A stretch of DNA of 64,000 nucleotides, taken from Litsea cubeba. Its lineage: Eukaryota > Streptophyta > Magnoliopsida > Laurales > Lauraceae. The stretch spans positions 25,264,243-25,328,242 of the forward strand of contig CM022949.1 in NCBI GenBank assembly GCA_012931725.1, given 5' to 3'. Position 1 is the first letter of the stretch; each line of letters begins with the position of its first letter. A program made the translations under genes and the position numbers. Positions 36,720 through 48,699 of this stretch are shown here, one piece after another. The notes under the pieces were generated by a model. The model had not been told where the DNA came from. It did not search any database and saw nothing but the letters and a program-made list of their open reading frames with translations.

Positions 36720-39700
36720 ATGGATCTGTTCAATTCTCTCTTGAATTTGGTGGTTCCACCAGCAAGCTTGGTCATGTTGGCCTTTGCATGGCCCAGCCTC
36801 TCTTTCTACCATGCATGCCAGTGGGTCTATCAGAGCCTCTACAGTGAAGATATGGATGACAAGGTTGTCTTGATTACTGGGGCTTCCTCAGGAATTGGAG
36901 AGGTGATTTTCCAATAATTTGTCCAATTTGAGTTTTTGGGTGTTTTACATTGATTTAACTACTATAGTTTTTGTTACCAATATCATCATTTTTATATTGC
37001 ATAGATATATTATATTGTAATTTTGCTTGACAAAAGTACCAGATTTAGATGGTAAGGTTTTTTCTATGGAAATGAAGAATGCTATACAAATAGATGATCA
37101 CATGATATGACACAGCCAGAAAGAGAGAAGAATTTACAGGAATATATGTATTTTTTACATGCACCAAATCTAAGTGTAATATTATAAGGTGTATCTGCAG
37201 TTTGTTCAAGCCCATCTAGGAATTTACATGTATGCATTTTTTATGATGAATATGTCTTCATTATCTTAACTTCTGTGCAGCAAATAGCATATGAATATGC
37301 AAAGAGGGGTGCAAATCTTGTGCTGGTGGCAAAGAGGGAGCAGAGACTGTGGGGGATTGGTGAGAATGCTAAACAGATGGGTGCAAGGCGTGTGTTGGTC
37401 ATGGCTGCAGATGTTGTAAAGGAGGAGGATTGCAGAAGATTCATCAATGAAACCATAAACTACTATGGGCAAGGTTAGTCTCCCCATCTTCACCCACTTT
37501 AAGACGTTGGGTTTAAATAACATTATGTTGAATGTATTAAGATTATTGCACGTGTACCATACAATCACAGCTGGTGTGCTCAATCCCTATTTAGGGCACC
37601 TGGTTTAGAATACCTGTATATAATATTTACCTAAGACCTTAATGAAGAGAGGTAATAATCAAGGTTTCATGGTTTGGGATACCTGTAACTGTAATAGTGT
37701 TGATGCCATTGTTCAAACAAATGTAAGGTCCTGTTTTGACACTGAGACGTTTGTAATAGAGCTGCTTCAGTTATCTGTTACAATAGAGCTGTTTCATTTG
37801 AACTGTCATATAAATATACCGTTTGGTATATCTGATTGAATTTAAAAAAAAAATCTTATATAGTAAAAGTAGTACACACAATCTTATCATATTGGAAAAG
37901 TGATATGAGCAAGCTTGTAAAAAAATGAAAACCAAAAGTTGTGTGATTGCTTAGAGCCTTAGACATCGATGTCTATTCGGAAAGTTACCCTTTTGTTTCT
38001 TTTTGAAAAAGAGGCAATAGATAAACTTTCCCAAACAATCAAAAGCACTCAAACATCAGTTTGAATCTGTTTTAAATCAAATGGACCTTATTTTTAGATT
38101 TGCCAAATGACAACTAAGTACTTAATATGAGCAACTGAGAAATGACTGGGTTATGCGAATCTTTGTGTCTCTTCTTCAACATTCCATAATCTCTACAAAT
38201 GTTTTTGTCTTATTTTTATATGAAGTTTTATAGCATCTCTAGTTTTTGGGGAATGATTTAGTAGAGGTATTATATTAGACAGCAACCCACCTTTATCTAA
38301 TAAGTATGGTTCTGCATCAATTTCTTTTTAAAAGCAAAGCTGCTAGCAGAAAGAAAATAGTACCCACAAGCAAAGTGAAGCTATTTGATTTTATTGGAAG
38401 GCTCCTAAAGCTATTGAATTTGCTCTGTTCCTATGTCACTATTTAGTTATCTAGTAGGATCTGCAATTATTTGATTTTACATATCTTATACAGATGCATT
38501 TTACACAACTCATTATCACTATGGGTAAATGATCCTAGTCATCAATCAAGATCCGGTAAAATGGAAGGCTGTTCCATTTTACAGAAAAATAAAGATGGGT
38601 CTTGAAATTTGGTTAGACCAAGAAATGTAGCGTGTACTGAAGTTGGTAGAAATTTCCAAAAACTGGAACGTTCCAGTTTTCAAGATCTTGATAGAGGGTT
38701 AGATCATCATAACAAAGAGAAGGGGGTCTAGAGCATCCATGATGATCCCACATTCCAGTTTTCAGGCTCTTGATAGATGGTTAGGATCATTTCAACAAAG
38801 AGGAGAGGGCCTAGGGCATCCATGATGAGCCCTTCCTATACAATGGCCAAATGTTGCAAGTAGTGAGAACATTTGGCCTTCTGACAGGTACTGCAAAAGA
38901 TGCTTACATTATTCTATTTATTGTATCATTTGACGCCAAATTTTACAGAAATTCTGCCTTTGTTTGGATGGCTACCATTGTACAAAAACTCTGATCTCGA
39001 AATATCATAAAGCATTTTAATATTAAATTTCTTCCAAGGCACTAACTATTTTAATATACAAATTTTGATTTGATATACCATAAACTACACAAATGAACAA
39101 TTATGGCTAACTTTTCTAATAATAATAATATACATTCATATTGTTGTTGGCCCCATTTTTTGCAGTGAATCATTTGGTAAATACAACAAGCTTGGGACAC
39201 ACCTTTTTCTTTGATGATGCCACAGACACCTCTGTATTTCCTCTTTTAATGGTATGGGCATGTTTTGCAAGTAATGTGAAGCTAATTGGTTTATTCAGGC
39301 ATCTTAGTCTCACTTAGATTTGCATTTCGTTTTACTTATTAAACTATTGGCACCAGATTGTGACTAATATTATGCTTTTGAACTGGTTTATAACAGGATG
39401 TTAACTTCTGGGGGAACATATATCCTACGTTCGTCTCCCTTCCTTACCTAAGGCAGAGCAATGGTCGGATTGTCGTTAATGCATCAGTATCAAGCTGGCT
39501 ACCCATGCCAAGAATGAGCATATATGCTGTGAGTATACTGTTGAATCTTAATGTGGTTGGCGATCTGTTTCTTGCAATATCCATTCAATCAATCAACATG
39601 TTCCTGTGGTTCATAATAAAGGGGGGAAGATTACGAAGGCATAGAGCCTCCAAAAAGAACCCAAATATTAACTCTACTCAATCTCAAAAACATGTTCCTG

Positions 39701-40729
39701 TGGGTCATAATAATAGTGAATTTTGTCTATCACTCTGAACATGGTTGTAGCATCTGTCACATTTACATGATGGATTATATGATGGGATTATTGTCAAGAT
39801 ATTTTTTTCCTGATATGAAAGTATGTAGTATTAAACATGGTTACGGTCAGATTTTCCTTCTCTGTTTCAATGGGCCTTTTGGTTTTTCTTTGACATGATT
39901 AGGCAGCGAAGGCAGCTGTGATGAACTTCTATGAGACACTGAGGTTTGAAGTGGGAGATGACGTTGGAATAACCATTGCAACACATGGATGGATTGGGAG
40001 TGAAATGACCAGTGGCAAGTTAATGCTAGAGGAAGGTGCAGAGATACAATGGAAGGAAGAAAGAGAAGTATGTTTTCTTATCATAGCTTAGACATGTGCC
40101 TCCATATGGATGTATATATATTATATATACAAAATGCATACATTTGTGGGGATACAGTTCTCTTCACACACCATATGCATATAAAGTACATCATTTTGAT
40201 GAAGGACAAATGTATGCATGTGTGTAATTATTTCCATTTCTCTTTCTTTTAATTAGTAACATGACTTGAACCCACAACCTCAAGGTTGCATTAGTGAGCA
40301 CCTTCTAGTATGCCACAGGCTCTATTCTATATAATTATACCTGTTCGACTGTATATGTAGCAGATTGTATGATTCTCTTTTATATGCCTTCCTAATGGTG
40401 TCCACTTTCTCTTGTTCCCTTGGTTTTAGGTGCCCATCAGTGAAGGCTATGTTGAGGAGTTTGCGAGGTCAATTGTATCAGGAGCTTGTAGGGGCGATGC
40501 GTATGTTAAGTTGCCTAGCTGGTATGACATCTTTTTACTGTACAGGATTTTTGCTCCTGATGTCATTGATTGGACGTTTCGCTTTCTCTTTTCAACTCAA
40601 AGTTCTATGAGGAAATCCCTAGTTGGGATAGGAAGGCCCCCTTTGGAGACTGCCTCTCCCAAGAAGCTCATGCCGGCGCCTCAAGCCTTCTCACTGCTCT
40701 CTCCACCGCAGCAACATAAGCTTGAATAA
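36720..40729 (+). CDS. 11-beta-hydroxysteroid dehydrogenase-like protein (steroleosin type)
   Basis: Exons 36720-36902, 37281-37473, 39166-39251, 39397-39528, 39903-40067 and 40430-40729 join in frame to give 352 aa. The N-terminus (about 1-40) is a hydrophobic anchor with a Pro-rich turn (VVPPASLVMLAFAWP), like the oil-body targeting region of steroleosins. A classical short-chain dehydrogenase follows: cofactor motif TGASSGIG at 53-60, Arg in the AKREQRL segment (NADP preference), catalytic Ser184 and Y197-A-A-A-K201. The usual NNAG motif is NTTS at 131-134. To my knowledge this is shared by one branch of plant HSD-like proteins. Known relatives oxidise steroid-like alcohols on lipid droplets; the true substrate here is unknown. 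Intron 2 is 1.7 kb. Confidence 0.92.
38672..38835. repeat. Tandem duplication of about 83 bp in HSD intron 2
   Basis: Two copies begin with TTCCAGTTTTCA and continue through CTTGATAGA.GGTTAG, CAACAAAGAG and GGGCATCCATGATGA. They differ at about a dozen sites. Confidence 0.75.
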
Positions 40730-40819
40730 AAGACCAAACTAGGAATAGACCATGTTCTCTTACATCTGTATGAAATCTAGAGTAGAAGTAGACTAATTCC
40801 TGTGCTGTGGTGTATGCAT

Positions 40820-40825
40820 AATAAA
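40820..40825 (+). promoter_or_regulatory. Poly(A) signal of the HSD gene
   Basis: AATAAA lies 91 bp past the stop codon, in a T-rich setting. This is a normal place for the near-upstream polyadenylation element. Confidence 0.45.
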
Positions 40826-40829
40826 AATC

Positions 40830-41613
40830 AGCTCGGACCATTTCTGTGTGATAATACATTTTGTTGGATTTGTTTGAATAAGGGAGAATAGCAGAATAAA
40901 GGTTGTTTGCACTTTCTTCTTTCTGATTTGTATGAAAAAAAAAAATCTTTATCATCCAAATGACTAATTGTTCTGATCAGATGTTTCTAAGTTCTAACCA
41001 TCTGATTCCATTTGTTGCTTTGTGATTAGTGATTACTCCTTATCTTCTTATCATCACTGCTTTTGCCTACCTAGGAAACACTTTTTGTTGAAGGAACTAG
41101 GAATGTCTCTTGGTTGGGGTTTGGTGTGGGGTAGGGTAAACCCAACCGGCCCCAAGTCATACCTGTCCCACCCCCCCAAGTCATACCTGTCCCGCCCCAA
41201 CCCCACCCCCGTGACAGTAGTGGCAGGGTGGGCCTGGTAATGGTTATCCTTCTCTCTTTTTTTTTTAATATAAAAAAATTATATATACATACATCCTACA
41301 CCAAACAGTTTCATACTTGCAAACTTGGATTCCCAGAGTCTCAAACATCTAATACCAACCTCATAACTAGACTTCTTGTTTAATATTTCATTACCAAACA
41401 TGTAAATATGTCATAAACAGAGTGGAGAGGTTTGGTGGCAGCCAGAGACCAAACCTGCTCGAACCCCTGAACCCGGTTCAGGTCAAAATCCATAAACTTA
41501 TATTAGACTCGACCCAAACAGAACCACTGTCCATCCCCCAGAAGGAACCTTCTCTCCAACATAAATTTGAGATAAAGGAAACATTTGTCAGTTATTTGTT
41601 GACATCTGACGGA
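40830..41613. other. Convergent intergenic gap between HSD and ERF
   Basis: No gene is seen. It contains C-rich repeats of CAAGTCATACCTGTCCC at 41152-41195 and GGGT/ACCC-rich flanks (41110-41240, 41425-41500) like those of the MITE at 22277. The 3'UTRs of both neighbours should end here. Confidence 0.4.
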
Positions 41614-42072
41614 CTACATATATATTTCCATATCATCTATGGAAATACTGAAGGCTTCTACACACACATCATTTTCCTCATGAACCTTTACATCTCCATC
41701 TCCCCATACAGAATTCTCTACTCTTTTCAGCTTTTCATTGTCTTCTGCCAATCTAGCAATTAGTTTGGCATCAACAGCCATGCCAGTGTGCGAGGCTGCT
41801 GCTTGTATGGATCCAGGTGACATGTCTGTCTGAAGGCACGTTGGAACATACATAGGAAAATTCAGCCCCTGAGTGGACGACGGCCCCCGCAAACAGAAGA
41901 CGGCGGTGTCGTGTGCCACGGCTGCAGCCTCTGGGGTGGTGTAAGATCCCAGCCAGAGGCGGGTTTGAGTGCGTGGAATTCGAATTTCCGACACCCATTT
42001 CCCCCATCTCCGACGTCGAACGCCTTTGTACTTCTTCTCGTCGTCCTTGATCCCTTCTTTAGTTGGTTTCAT
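41614..42072 (-). CDS. AP2/ERF transcription factor, DREB-like V14 class
   Basis: A single-exon gene of 152 aa. The AP2/ERF DNA-binding domain covers about residues 15-72: YKGVRRRRWGKWVSEIR, then LWLGSY and AAAVAHDTAVFCLRGPSS ending in LNFP. Domain position 14 is Val (residue 27), as in DREB-type proteins, while position 19 is Ile (residue 32), neither the DREB Glu nor the ERF Asp. After the domain come a helix-like AKLIARLAEDNEKLKR and an acidic end with DDMEIYM. The protein is short, as is common for intronless ERF genes, and should act in the nucleus. Which stress or developmental signal it serves cannot be read from the sequence. The gene is convergent with the HSD gene. Confidence 0.9.
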   Translation of the reverse strand: MKPTKEGIKDDEKKYKGVRRRRWGKWVSEIRIPRTQTRLWLGSYTTPEAAAVAHDTAVFCLRGPSSTQGLNFPMYVPTCLQTDMSPGSIQAAASHTGMAVDAKLIARLAEDNEKLKRVENSVWGDGDVKVHEENDVCVEAFSISIDDMEIYM

Positions 42073-42146
42073 CTAGTCAAGTTCCGGCAAGTAGTTGGAA
42101 TTTTCTTGTTTTAATGTATTGTGGATTGCAGAGCTGCTGAAGAGAG

Positions 42147-42156
42147 TTTTATATAG
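42147..42156 (-). promoter_or_regulatory. TATA box of the ERF gene
   Basis: The minus-strand sequence CTATATAAAA lies about 75 bp upstream of the ATG at 42072, a very typical plant TATA box for a short leader. Confidence 0.65.
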
Positions 42157-42276
42157 TTTGAGAATGGCAAAGGTCAACTGCAGATGATATCGAGTGTCAA
42201 ACAATTTGAATATTCAATTAGTCAACAAAGTAAGATCGTGGGGTGTCGGGTTAGAAGTGTTAAAACTTTTCTGGGT

Positions 42277-42397
42277 CATGGTGAATGAAATAATGGAGTT
42301 GTGTGGACATGGTAGCAGTTCTTTTATGATTTGGGATGTGGTGAATGAAATAATGGAATTGTGTGGACATGGTAGCAGTTCTTTATGATTTGGGATG
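42277..42397. repeat. 60-bp tandem duplication upstream of ERF
   Basis: Two nearly identical units start with GGTGAATGAAATAATGGA and run through TGTGTGGACATGGTAGCAG to GATTTGGGATGTG. They lie 120-325 bp upstream of the ERF TATA box. Confidence 0.85.
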
Positions 42398-42420
42398 TGC
42401 CGACCGTTGAATGTTTTTGT

Positions 42421-42733
42421 GGATGGAAACATGTAGTTTTTGAAAAGTCGTTTTTCAACTCGGCCTGTGTCAGGATGAGTTAGTTGACTATGTCGATCAC
42501 CAAGTTATGTGAGTTGAGTTGCTGAGTCAATACTGGATGTGGGAAATGGGAATTTGTGAGTCAATACTGGATGTGGGAAATGGGAATTTGTGGATGGAAA
42601 CATGTAGTTTTTGAAAAGTCGTTTTTCAACTCGGCCTGTGTCAGGATGAGTTAGTTGACTATGTCGATCACCAAGTTAGGTGAGTCGAGTTGCTGAGTCA
42701 ATACTGGATATGGGAAATGGGAATTTGTGAATA
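42421..42733. repeat. 171-bp direct duplication upstream of ERF
   Basis: Copies start at 42421 and 42592 with GGATGGAAACATGTAG and stay almost identical for about 140 bp. The first copy holds an extra internal 34-bp duplication (GAGTCAATACTGGATGTGGG at 42523 and 42557). The high identity points to a recent event. Confidence 0.85.
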
Positions 42734-45700
42734 CTTGGCCTAATGCTTTTATATTCACTTGCAGTTGGCAATATGGCTCTTCATGGGTGAGGTTGGGTGG
42801 TAGGGTGGGGCCTTTGGGCTCTATTTACTATGGTTGCTTGGAATCAAATGGGTCATTACAATCCAGCCTGACCCATTTGATGTCTGTGTATTACCGACTG
42901 ACCCGGCGGGAGAACCCGATAAGAATGAAGGATCTATTTTACACAGAAAACAGAGAAATTCACTTCGTCTGATATAGTAATGTCAATGTCTCTATTGCTC
43001 TCACCATCAAATACTTGTATGCCTATAAACAAGGTGCAAATGCATAAACATACCCTCAACAAGTAGGCTGGGCCAAGCAAACAGGCCTGATGCTAGCACT
43101 AATAATTAAATATGCCAAGTGTGAATGGGCCTTCAACCCAATAAAAAAAAATGTGAATGAGCCAGCCCAAACATGTGGGCTGTATAATGGCCTCAATAGC
43201 TAAATAGGCCCAACTTAGAGCCTTAAACATGCTTTTATGTTTACTTTCTCTTCATCTGCAGTCAAACGGTGGTATACTAATACGACTTAGAGCCTTAAAC
43301 ATGCATACCCCTTGATCCAGTCCAGATTGAAGGTTTAGGGTTTAGAGATGTTCAGGCTATTCCAACTTGGGTTGTTTAGGGGCCTTGTCTAACAAAGAGA
43401 GACCCCATCAGTTACAACAGGTTGAATCGGCAAATCATGGTCCCACGTGAAGACTCAAGGATTGAGTTAGGTGGTGCTTGACCTCACTTTAACATCAATA
43501 TGCAATAATTCCTTGGCGGAAAACTTAAAAGAGGGATTTCTTTGTGCCAAATCCATTGCATCAATCTACCCAAATCCATGGCAAGTATTGGTTTTCTTCT
43601 TCATTTGTTCAAAATCCATTGGATAAATGTTCCCAAATCACACGGCATAATTTTTTTATTCCTTTTTATCTTTTCTTGTGCCCAATCCATTGCTTAATGT
43701 AACCAAATCACTCATATTAAAATCTGACTACAAGAAAAACAAAAAAGAAGAAGAAGAAAAACACGTAGCAGACTTCTTTAGTACAAACCATCTATCAGGG
43801 TGCTCCTAGTTTCGCCACTTAAAAATTAATTTAGTTTGGCCAACTAACATGAAATCAATGGATTTGACTGAAATTAGGAATTCCTGTTCCTAATTTTTTG
43901 TTCTGCTATTCCTGTTTTTCTCAGAACACTTATATGGGATTTTCCAGGGTTGAAAATCTCCGTTGATCCTCTGAGACGAGGAAGACTTGAGACAATGGTT
44001 GGGTAGAATTTTCCCTTCCATTCTTTAGCCAAAAGAGTTGAAAAGAAAAAACCCCAAAGAGAACAGTAAAGTGTTTGGGACAGCAAAAAAAAAAAAACTC
44101 CAAATCCAATGGTGATGATGACAAGAGAATAACACCAGCAGCAATAAACAAATGATCAGACAAAAATATGCACACACATAACACACAATTCCAAATGTTA
44201 TCTTGGATTCTAAATGCCGGAATTCGTATGCAAACCAACTCTAATGGTGATTTGTACATTCCAACCAAGGCTTCAAACCAAAGCATAAATAAGTGGTTAC
44301 AGCAGTCAACTGTGGACCTATTGTTCTTACAAAAACGCCAAGATTTTGGCAAAGAAAAACAAGCAACAGCCAAACTGAACACATCACATTTATCAATAGT
44401 TTGCCTGCAGGAGAAGATTGAATGTGAAGGGAAAATAATATACTCTTTTTATGGATGAGAACTAGGCATTCCTTAGATGGTTATAATGAATGAAGATTTC
44501 GACACAAGATTGAGGATAGTGTACAGTCTTTTTTTATTTATAATTAAAAGCTAACTCCATGTTCCTATTATGCATCAATGAATACAAGTGTTTCCACATC
44601 TTGGGTAGTGAAGTGAGATATTCGGCTTTCCACCATCCACAAGATATGATTCTGCTGAAAAGAAGAACAGGCAATTACCACAAGAGATTTCAAAAGTTTC
44701 ATTTGGAAGTCATCTTATATATCTGGCTTCACATGCTATTAGAATTTAGAACTAACAAATAACAATTAAGATTAAATTGATTATCATTTGTCAATTGCAA
44801 CCATGCAACTATATTTGGCAGGGTAGCAAAATTATGAGACGCAGAAAATGAATTGAGTCTTTATTTTACCTGCCTGCAATTCCATTTCATCATCCTTCAT
44901 AAGATCAAAGAATCATCATTTGATCACCTATTAAATTGAGGTTCCAACACATTCCTTTAGAGGTCTATAGTAAATGGAGAAAACAAGTGGATTTTCTAGC
45001 TTTTCTCACCCAAACAGACGCTGGCTTCATATGGAAGGCATGCTTTGATATCCAAGTTATAACAAAAAAAGGTTTCGGTGGGAACTATATGCTGCAATCC
45101 ATATTGCAAACATTGCCAATAGTTTTGAATTTATCACAATAAAATCACGAGATTTTCTTGAAAATATCTTATTAAAAATACAATTTTTTGGTTGTGGTGA
45201 GGGAGGAAAAAAGAGAAGAAGATCATGATGCATCTGCACTGTGGAGTTCCACTCCTTTTAACTCAGGAATTCTCTACGTTAAAGCCTCCAAGGATCCAGA
45301 TTCCAGCGGCAGCAGCTACTGGGAAGGGCTGATGTGTGTAGCTTATAAGAAGTCATAGGCATAAGTTGGAGAGAGAGGGCACAGCCCTCGAAGCCTCAAA
45401 AAATACAATTTATCCCCTTTTTTCTTATCGTGATATTATCACAGTATTTATGATAAATTTTCCATATTATTGGCAATATTTATCATGAATGACCACCAAA
45501 ATTGAAAATTGGAAAAGCGGGGCTTGAACCTCAAACCTGTGTCCAAAAAGAACACTAACATTGGGAGAAGGCCTACTCACTAGTTTGCACAGGGTGTAGA
45601 CAAGTAGCTCACAAGCTAGAATCAAGTGGATTTGCTTGGTCTGTGACAATGATTGATCATTGACAGGCCCATTATAAAGAACATAAATGGTGCCTACAAA

Positions 45701-45827
45701 ACTTGGGGCCGACACTAGTTTTAGGCATGCATATTAAAGCAAGCACTGTACAAAAGAGATTTACCTTTTTAAAGCTCTTGACGATCTTCTCACTTTCTCA
45801 ATAGAAGGAAGAAAAGAAGGAGGGTTT
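42734..45827. other. Intergenic region between ERF and PSB33
   Basis: No gene is supported. Open frames up to 150 codons (for example minus 43930-44382) show no family likeness. Repeated TGGGCC/GGCCCA words occur at 43060-43220, and CCAAATCCATTG-type words repeat at 43550-43700. The edge near 45828 should hold the PSB33 3'UTR. Confidence 0.4.
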
Positions 45828-48590
45828 CTAGGAGGAATCAAAAGCCCTTGAAGCTGCATAAAGAAAGTCCAAAAAGCCTGTTCCCCGAAGAAGACCTTTA
45901 CCAGTTAAGAGCTCAAAATCTAACAGCAATAGGAAGCCAATTATTGCTGCCTTCCCATTAATCAATTCATTCTTTCCTGTGAAACCAAATCCCCCTTGAT
46001 CCTCATCAACTACCATTCTCACCTAAATTCATCACAGTAACAAATCAGCAACAAACTAAGAATGATTCATTAAAACACTGAACAATTAATTTCAAGTTGA
46101 ATACAAACCCATCTGAAAATATAAGATACATTACCAAAAGAACTGTAGCCATCTCATATGTTATTTTTAATTTTATTTTTTTCCTAGATCTCAAGAAATG
46201 AACAACACGTGCTATTGTTTGCCAACAAAATAACGCCATTTCTGTAAGTGGCTACATAGTACATGGCAAAGATAAAAGGAAAAAGACTAAGAAAAGAAGC
46301 ACATACCTCATCCACATTGACATCAGATGCAGTCATACCAGGCTGAGCTTTTCCGCTGAAGACAATCTCGGCAGAAACTCCAGACTTGAGACTTCCACCC
46401 ATACTGATGTAAATGTTTTCTGGATCAGTTTTCACAGGATAAACAAAAAGTGTCCGCAAAGCAGGTGTGAGGACTCTCAAGACAGGGTTATTTGGGTACC
46501 ACTCCTTGATTTCACCAGTTCTAAGATCAAATGTGCTATCTGTGGTGGGGCAAACTATACAACCATCCTGCACAAAAGTGCCCCATTTTTTATCCAACCA
46601 ATCATTCATATTTCAAATAAGAAAGTCATCAGCTGAAAAGATTTCCATGGATGGATTTATAAGAGGTCTGAATCAAGCCTTATCATCATAACACTTCGGT
46701 TTAAGAGGATTATGAGCTTTAAATGTATGAATGCATCTAAGACCTACTGAAAAATGATGAGATCAAATACAAAGGCCAACATTTTATATAATTTTGTTTT
46801 TTTGATACCTGTATATCATTTTTGTTAATGGTCATTTTATATAATTTGTTGTAAGCTTCTTCATCAACTAAGTAAATAAAATATTGATCAAAGGAGTACA
46901 AAATCTCATCCCAATGGATCTATCTCCATAAGAGGACCATCAAATTTTACTGTGAAACTACCTCAGTTTTAATCTTCTCCTCCAAGTTTACTGTTGGCAG
47001 TTCATAGTCAAAAGATGTGAGCCATCCATCGGATATACTTAAAGAAATCTGTTCCACTAACAAAATGGCATTAAGTGATTTATCAAGAAGAAAGTCGAGA
47101 CCATTTGTTGACTACAAAAAGGGAAACGCAAATTGACGTTGGGCATGTGGGCTCTTTGTGACTGATAAAGGAATAAAAGGAGTCATTCATGTTCAAGTGA
47201 GCTTCAAGAATACCCTCAAGACTGTTACAAAAGTAAGAGATCAGGTGGTTTCTTGGTCTTGCCCTGCACTAGAACAGGGACATAATCTACTATTCAAGCT
47301 ATTTGTACATAATCAATCAGGGTATGCAACAAGAAGAGAAAATGATAAAAGTAAAAACTAAGTAGAAGGTAATGTCCCATTAGGATGTACCACCACATTA
47401 AGATTCCATGTTGTGTTTGCGGCAATAATACTTATTGAAAGGTAGAGAAGAAAATACCAGTAACTAAAAATGGAAGATCAATGGCAAGATATCATGAGTC
47501 ACTTGGATGCTGTCCTTTATCACGTGTTACGTAAGGCAAATGGTTTGGCTGATATCCTCGCTAAGGAAGGAGTGCTTCATCCTTCTTTATCCTTTGATAT
47601 ATAGTTTGTTTTGAGTTTCCTCCTGTACTTTATTCTTTTGGGTTTTCCCTCTTATTAATAATTTTACTGTTATATATATATATATATAAATGGCAATATA
47701 AACAAGAACAACTTGCATTCCAACATAATTTTGTTCCATTTCCACCCCATTTTCCCAAAGCTTCAGGTTCACAATCTGCCTTTATGATTTCCCTTCCCCC
47801 ACCCCTAATCACAGTGAGTGGCAAGAGCCACAACAACCATTTTTATGGAAATTTTCATCCCACCTGTTGCCAATAGCTGGAACACCAAAATGGGAGCCTT
47901 ACAAACATTTTGCAATTGAATCTCATGTAAAGTACAATTTGCCAGATACAACAGTAGGTTTAACAAGAGTTAATCATCCCACATTTTTTCGCAACCAGTA
48001 CTCTAAATTCAAGTAAATAAATCCAATAACCATCAAAGTAATACATTCTACTAGAGAAAGTGAATTACCTGAACCAACCATCTTTCTATAAAAACACCCA
48101 ATCTTCTTATTCTTTGTTAAGTGTTAACTCAATAATTAACAAAATGCACACTACTATTCTACCAAAGCTAAGAAAAAGCTTGATCTCAAACCTGTGTCAG
48201 CTTGGCATTGAGCAGCCCTTCACTATAAGCTCCTTCTGCGGGCGACCGGTTCTCAATCGCAAAAACCGCATCTTTATACCACAGCAGAAGAATAGTCTCC
48301 CCATCCTGAATAATCACGCGCCGCTCCCCCCTTGGAAGAGCGGCCAGTGGTACCACCGGGACCCAGTTCCTCCCGTCGCCGGAAGCTGGGGATTCTTCTG
48401 CGACAGATACCTCCGTCGCCTTACAGACTATGTTTCCGATGGGTCTTGCAATCTGCACTTTGATGTTTTGGGAAGGAAGTGAGGGGGATTTCTGAGCAGG
48501 GAGGCGTTGGCGGAGAGGTAGAGATTTTCTGCAACAAGGATGAGGGGAGGTGGAGAGGATTGCAGTGGAGAATTTGGAGGAAATGGCCAT
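45828..48590 (-). CDS. PSB33: Photosystem II protein PSB33/LIL8 (Rieske-fold thylakoid protein)
   Basis: Exons 48192-48590, 46307-46567 and 45828-46022 join in frame to give 284 aa (Arabidopsis At1g71500 is about 287). The Ser/Pro-rich N-terminus of about 55 residues is a chloroplast transit peptide. A Rieske-like fold follows, with DGCIVCPTTDSTFDLRTGEI at 134-153. A true Rieske site would have CxH and CxxH, but no His is present, so no [2Fe-2S] cluster is expected, as known for this family. The C-terminus (about 239-262, ELINGKAAIIGFLLLLDFEL) is a single LHC-like membrane helix with the E-x-x-N-G-K pattern. The Arabidopsis protein helps keep PSII and LHCII organised under changing light. Intron 1 is 1.6 kb and contains a LINE tail. 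Confidence 0.94.
47465..47604 (+). mobile_element. LINE RNase H 3' end remnant in PSB33 intron 1
   Basis: A plus-strand frame reads LDAVLYHVLRKANGLADILA followed by KEG and ends at TAG 47602. The R-x-A-N-x-L-A-D-x-L-A-K-E-G pattern is the C-terminal end of the RNase H domain of plant LINEs. A T-rich tail and an (AT)n run follow to about 47690. It is inserted antisense to the gene. Confidence 0.7.
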
Positions 48591-48640
48591 GGAGACTTTG
48601 GGAGATGATGGAACATGAAAAGGAAAAAAAAAAAAAAAAA

Positions 48641-48650
48641 AACCCTAACA
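48641..48650 (-). promoter_or_regulatory. Telo-box-like motif in the PSB33 leader
   Basis: The plus strand reads AACCCTAACA next to an 18-A run, so the transcribed strand reads TTAGGGTT followed by a T-run. It lies about 50 bp upstream of the ATG. Telo boxes are common near starts of plant housekeeping and plastid-protein genes; a role here is inferred. Confidence 0.35.
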
Positions 48651-48699
48651 TTAGGAGAGAGAAAGAGGTGTTAGAGAAGAGAAGGGATTTCATGGCCAC

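Noticed and set aside
40255..40345. tRNA gene (box-B-like CTTGAACCCACAACCTC)
   Set aside because: No acceptor stem or anticodon arm can be built; at most a SINE relic inside HSD intron 5.
43930..44382. 150-codon minus-strand open frame
   Set aside because: Cys/Phe-rich low-complexity product, no family motif and no splice context; it looks like chance in AT-rich DNA.
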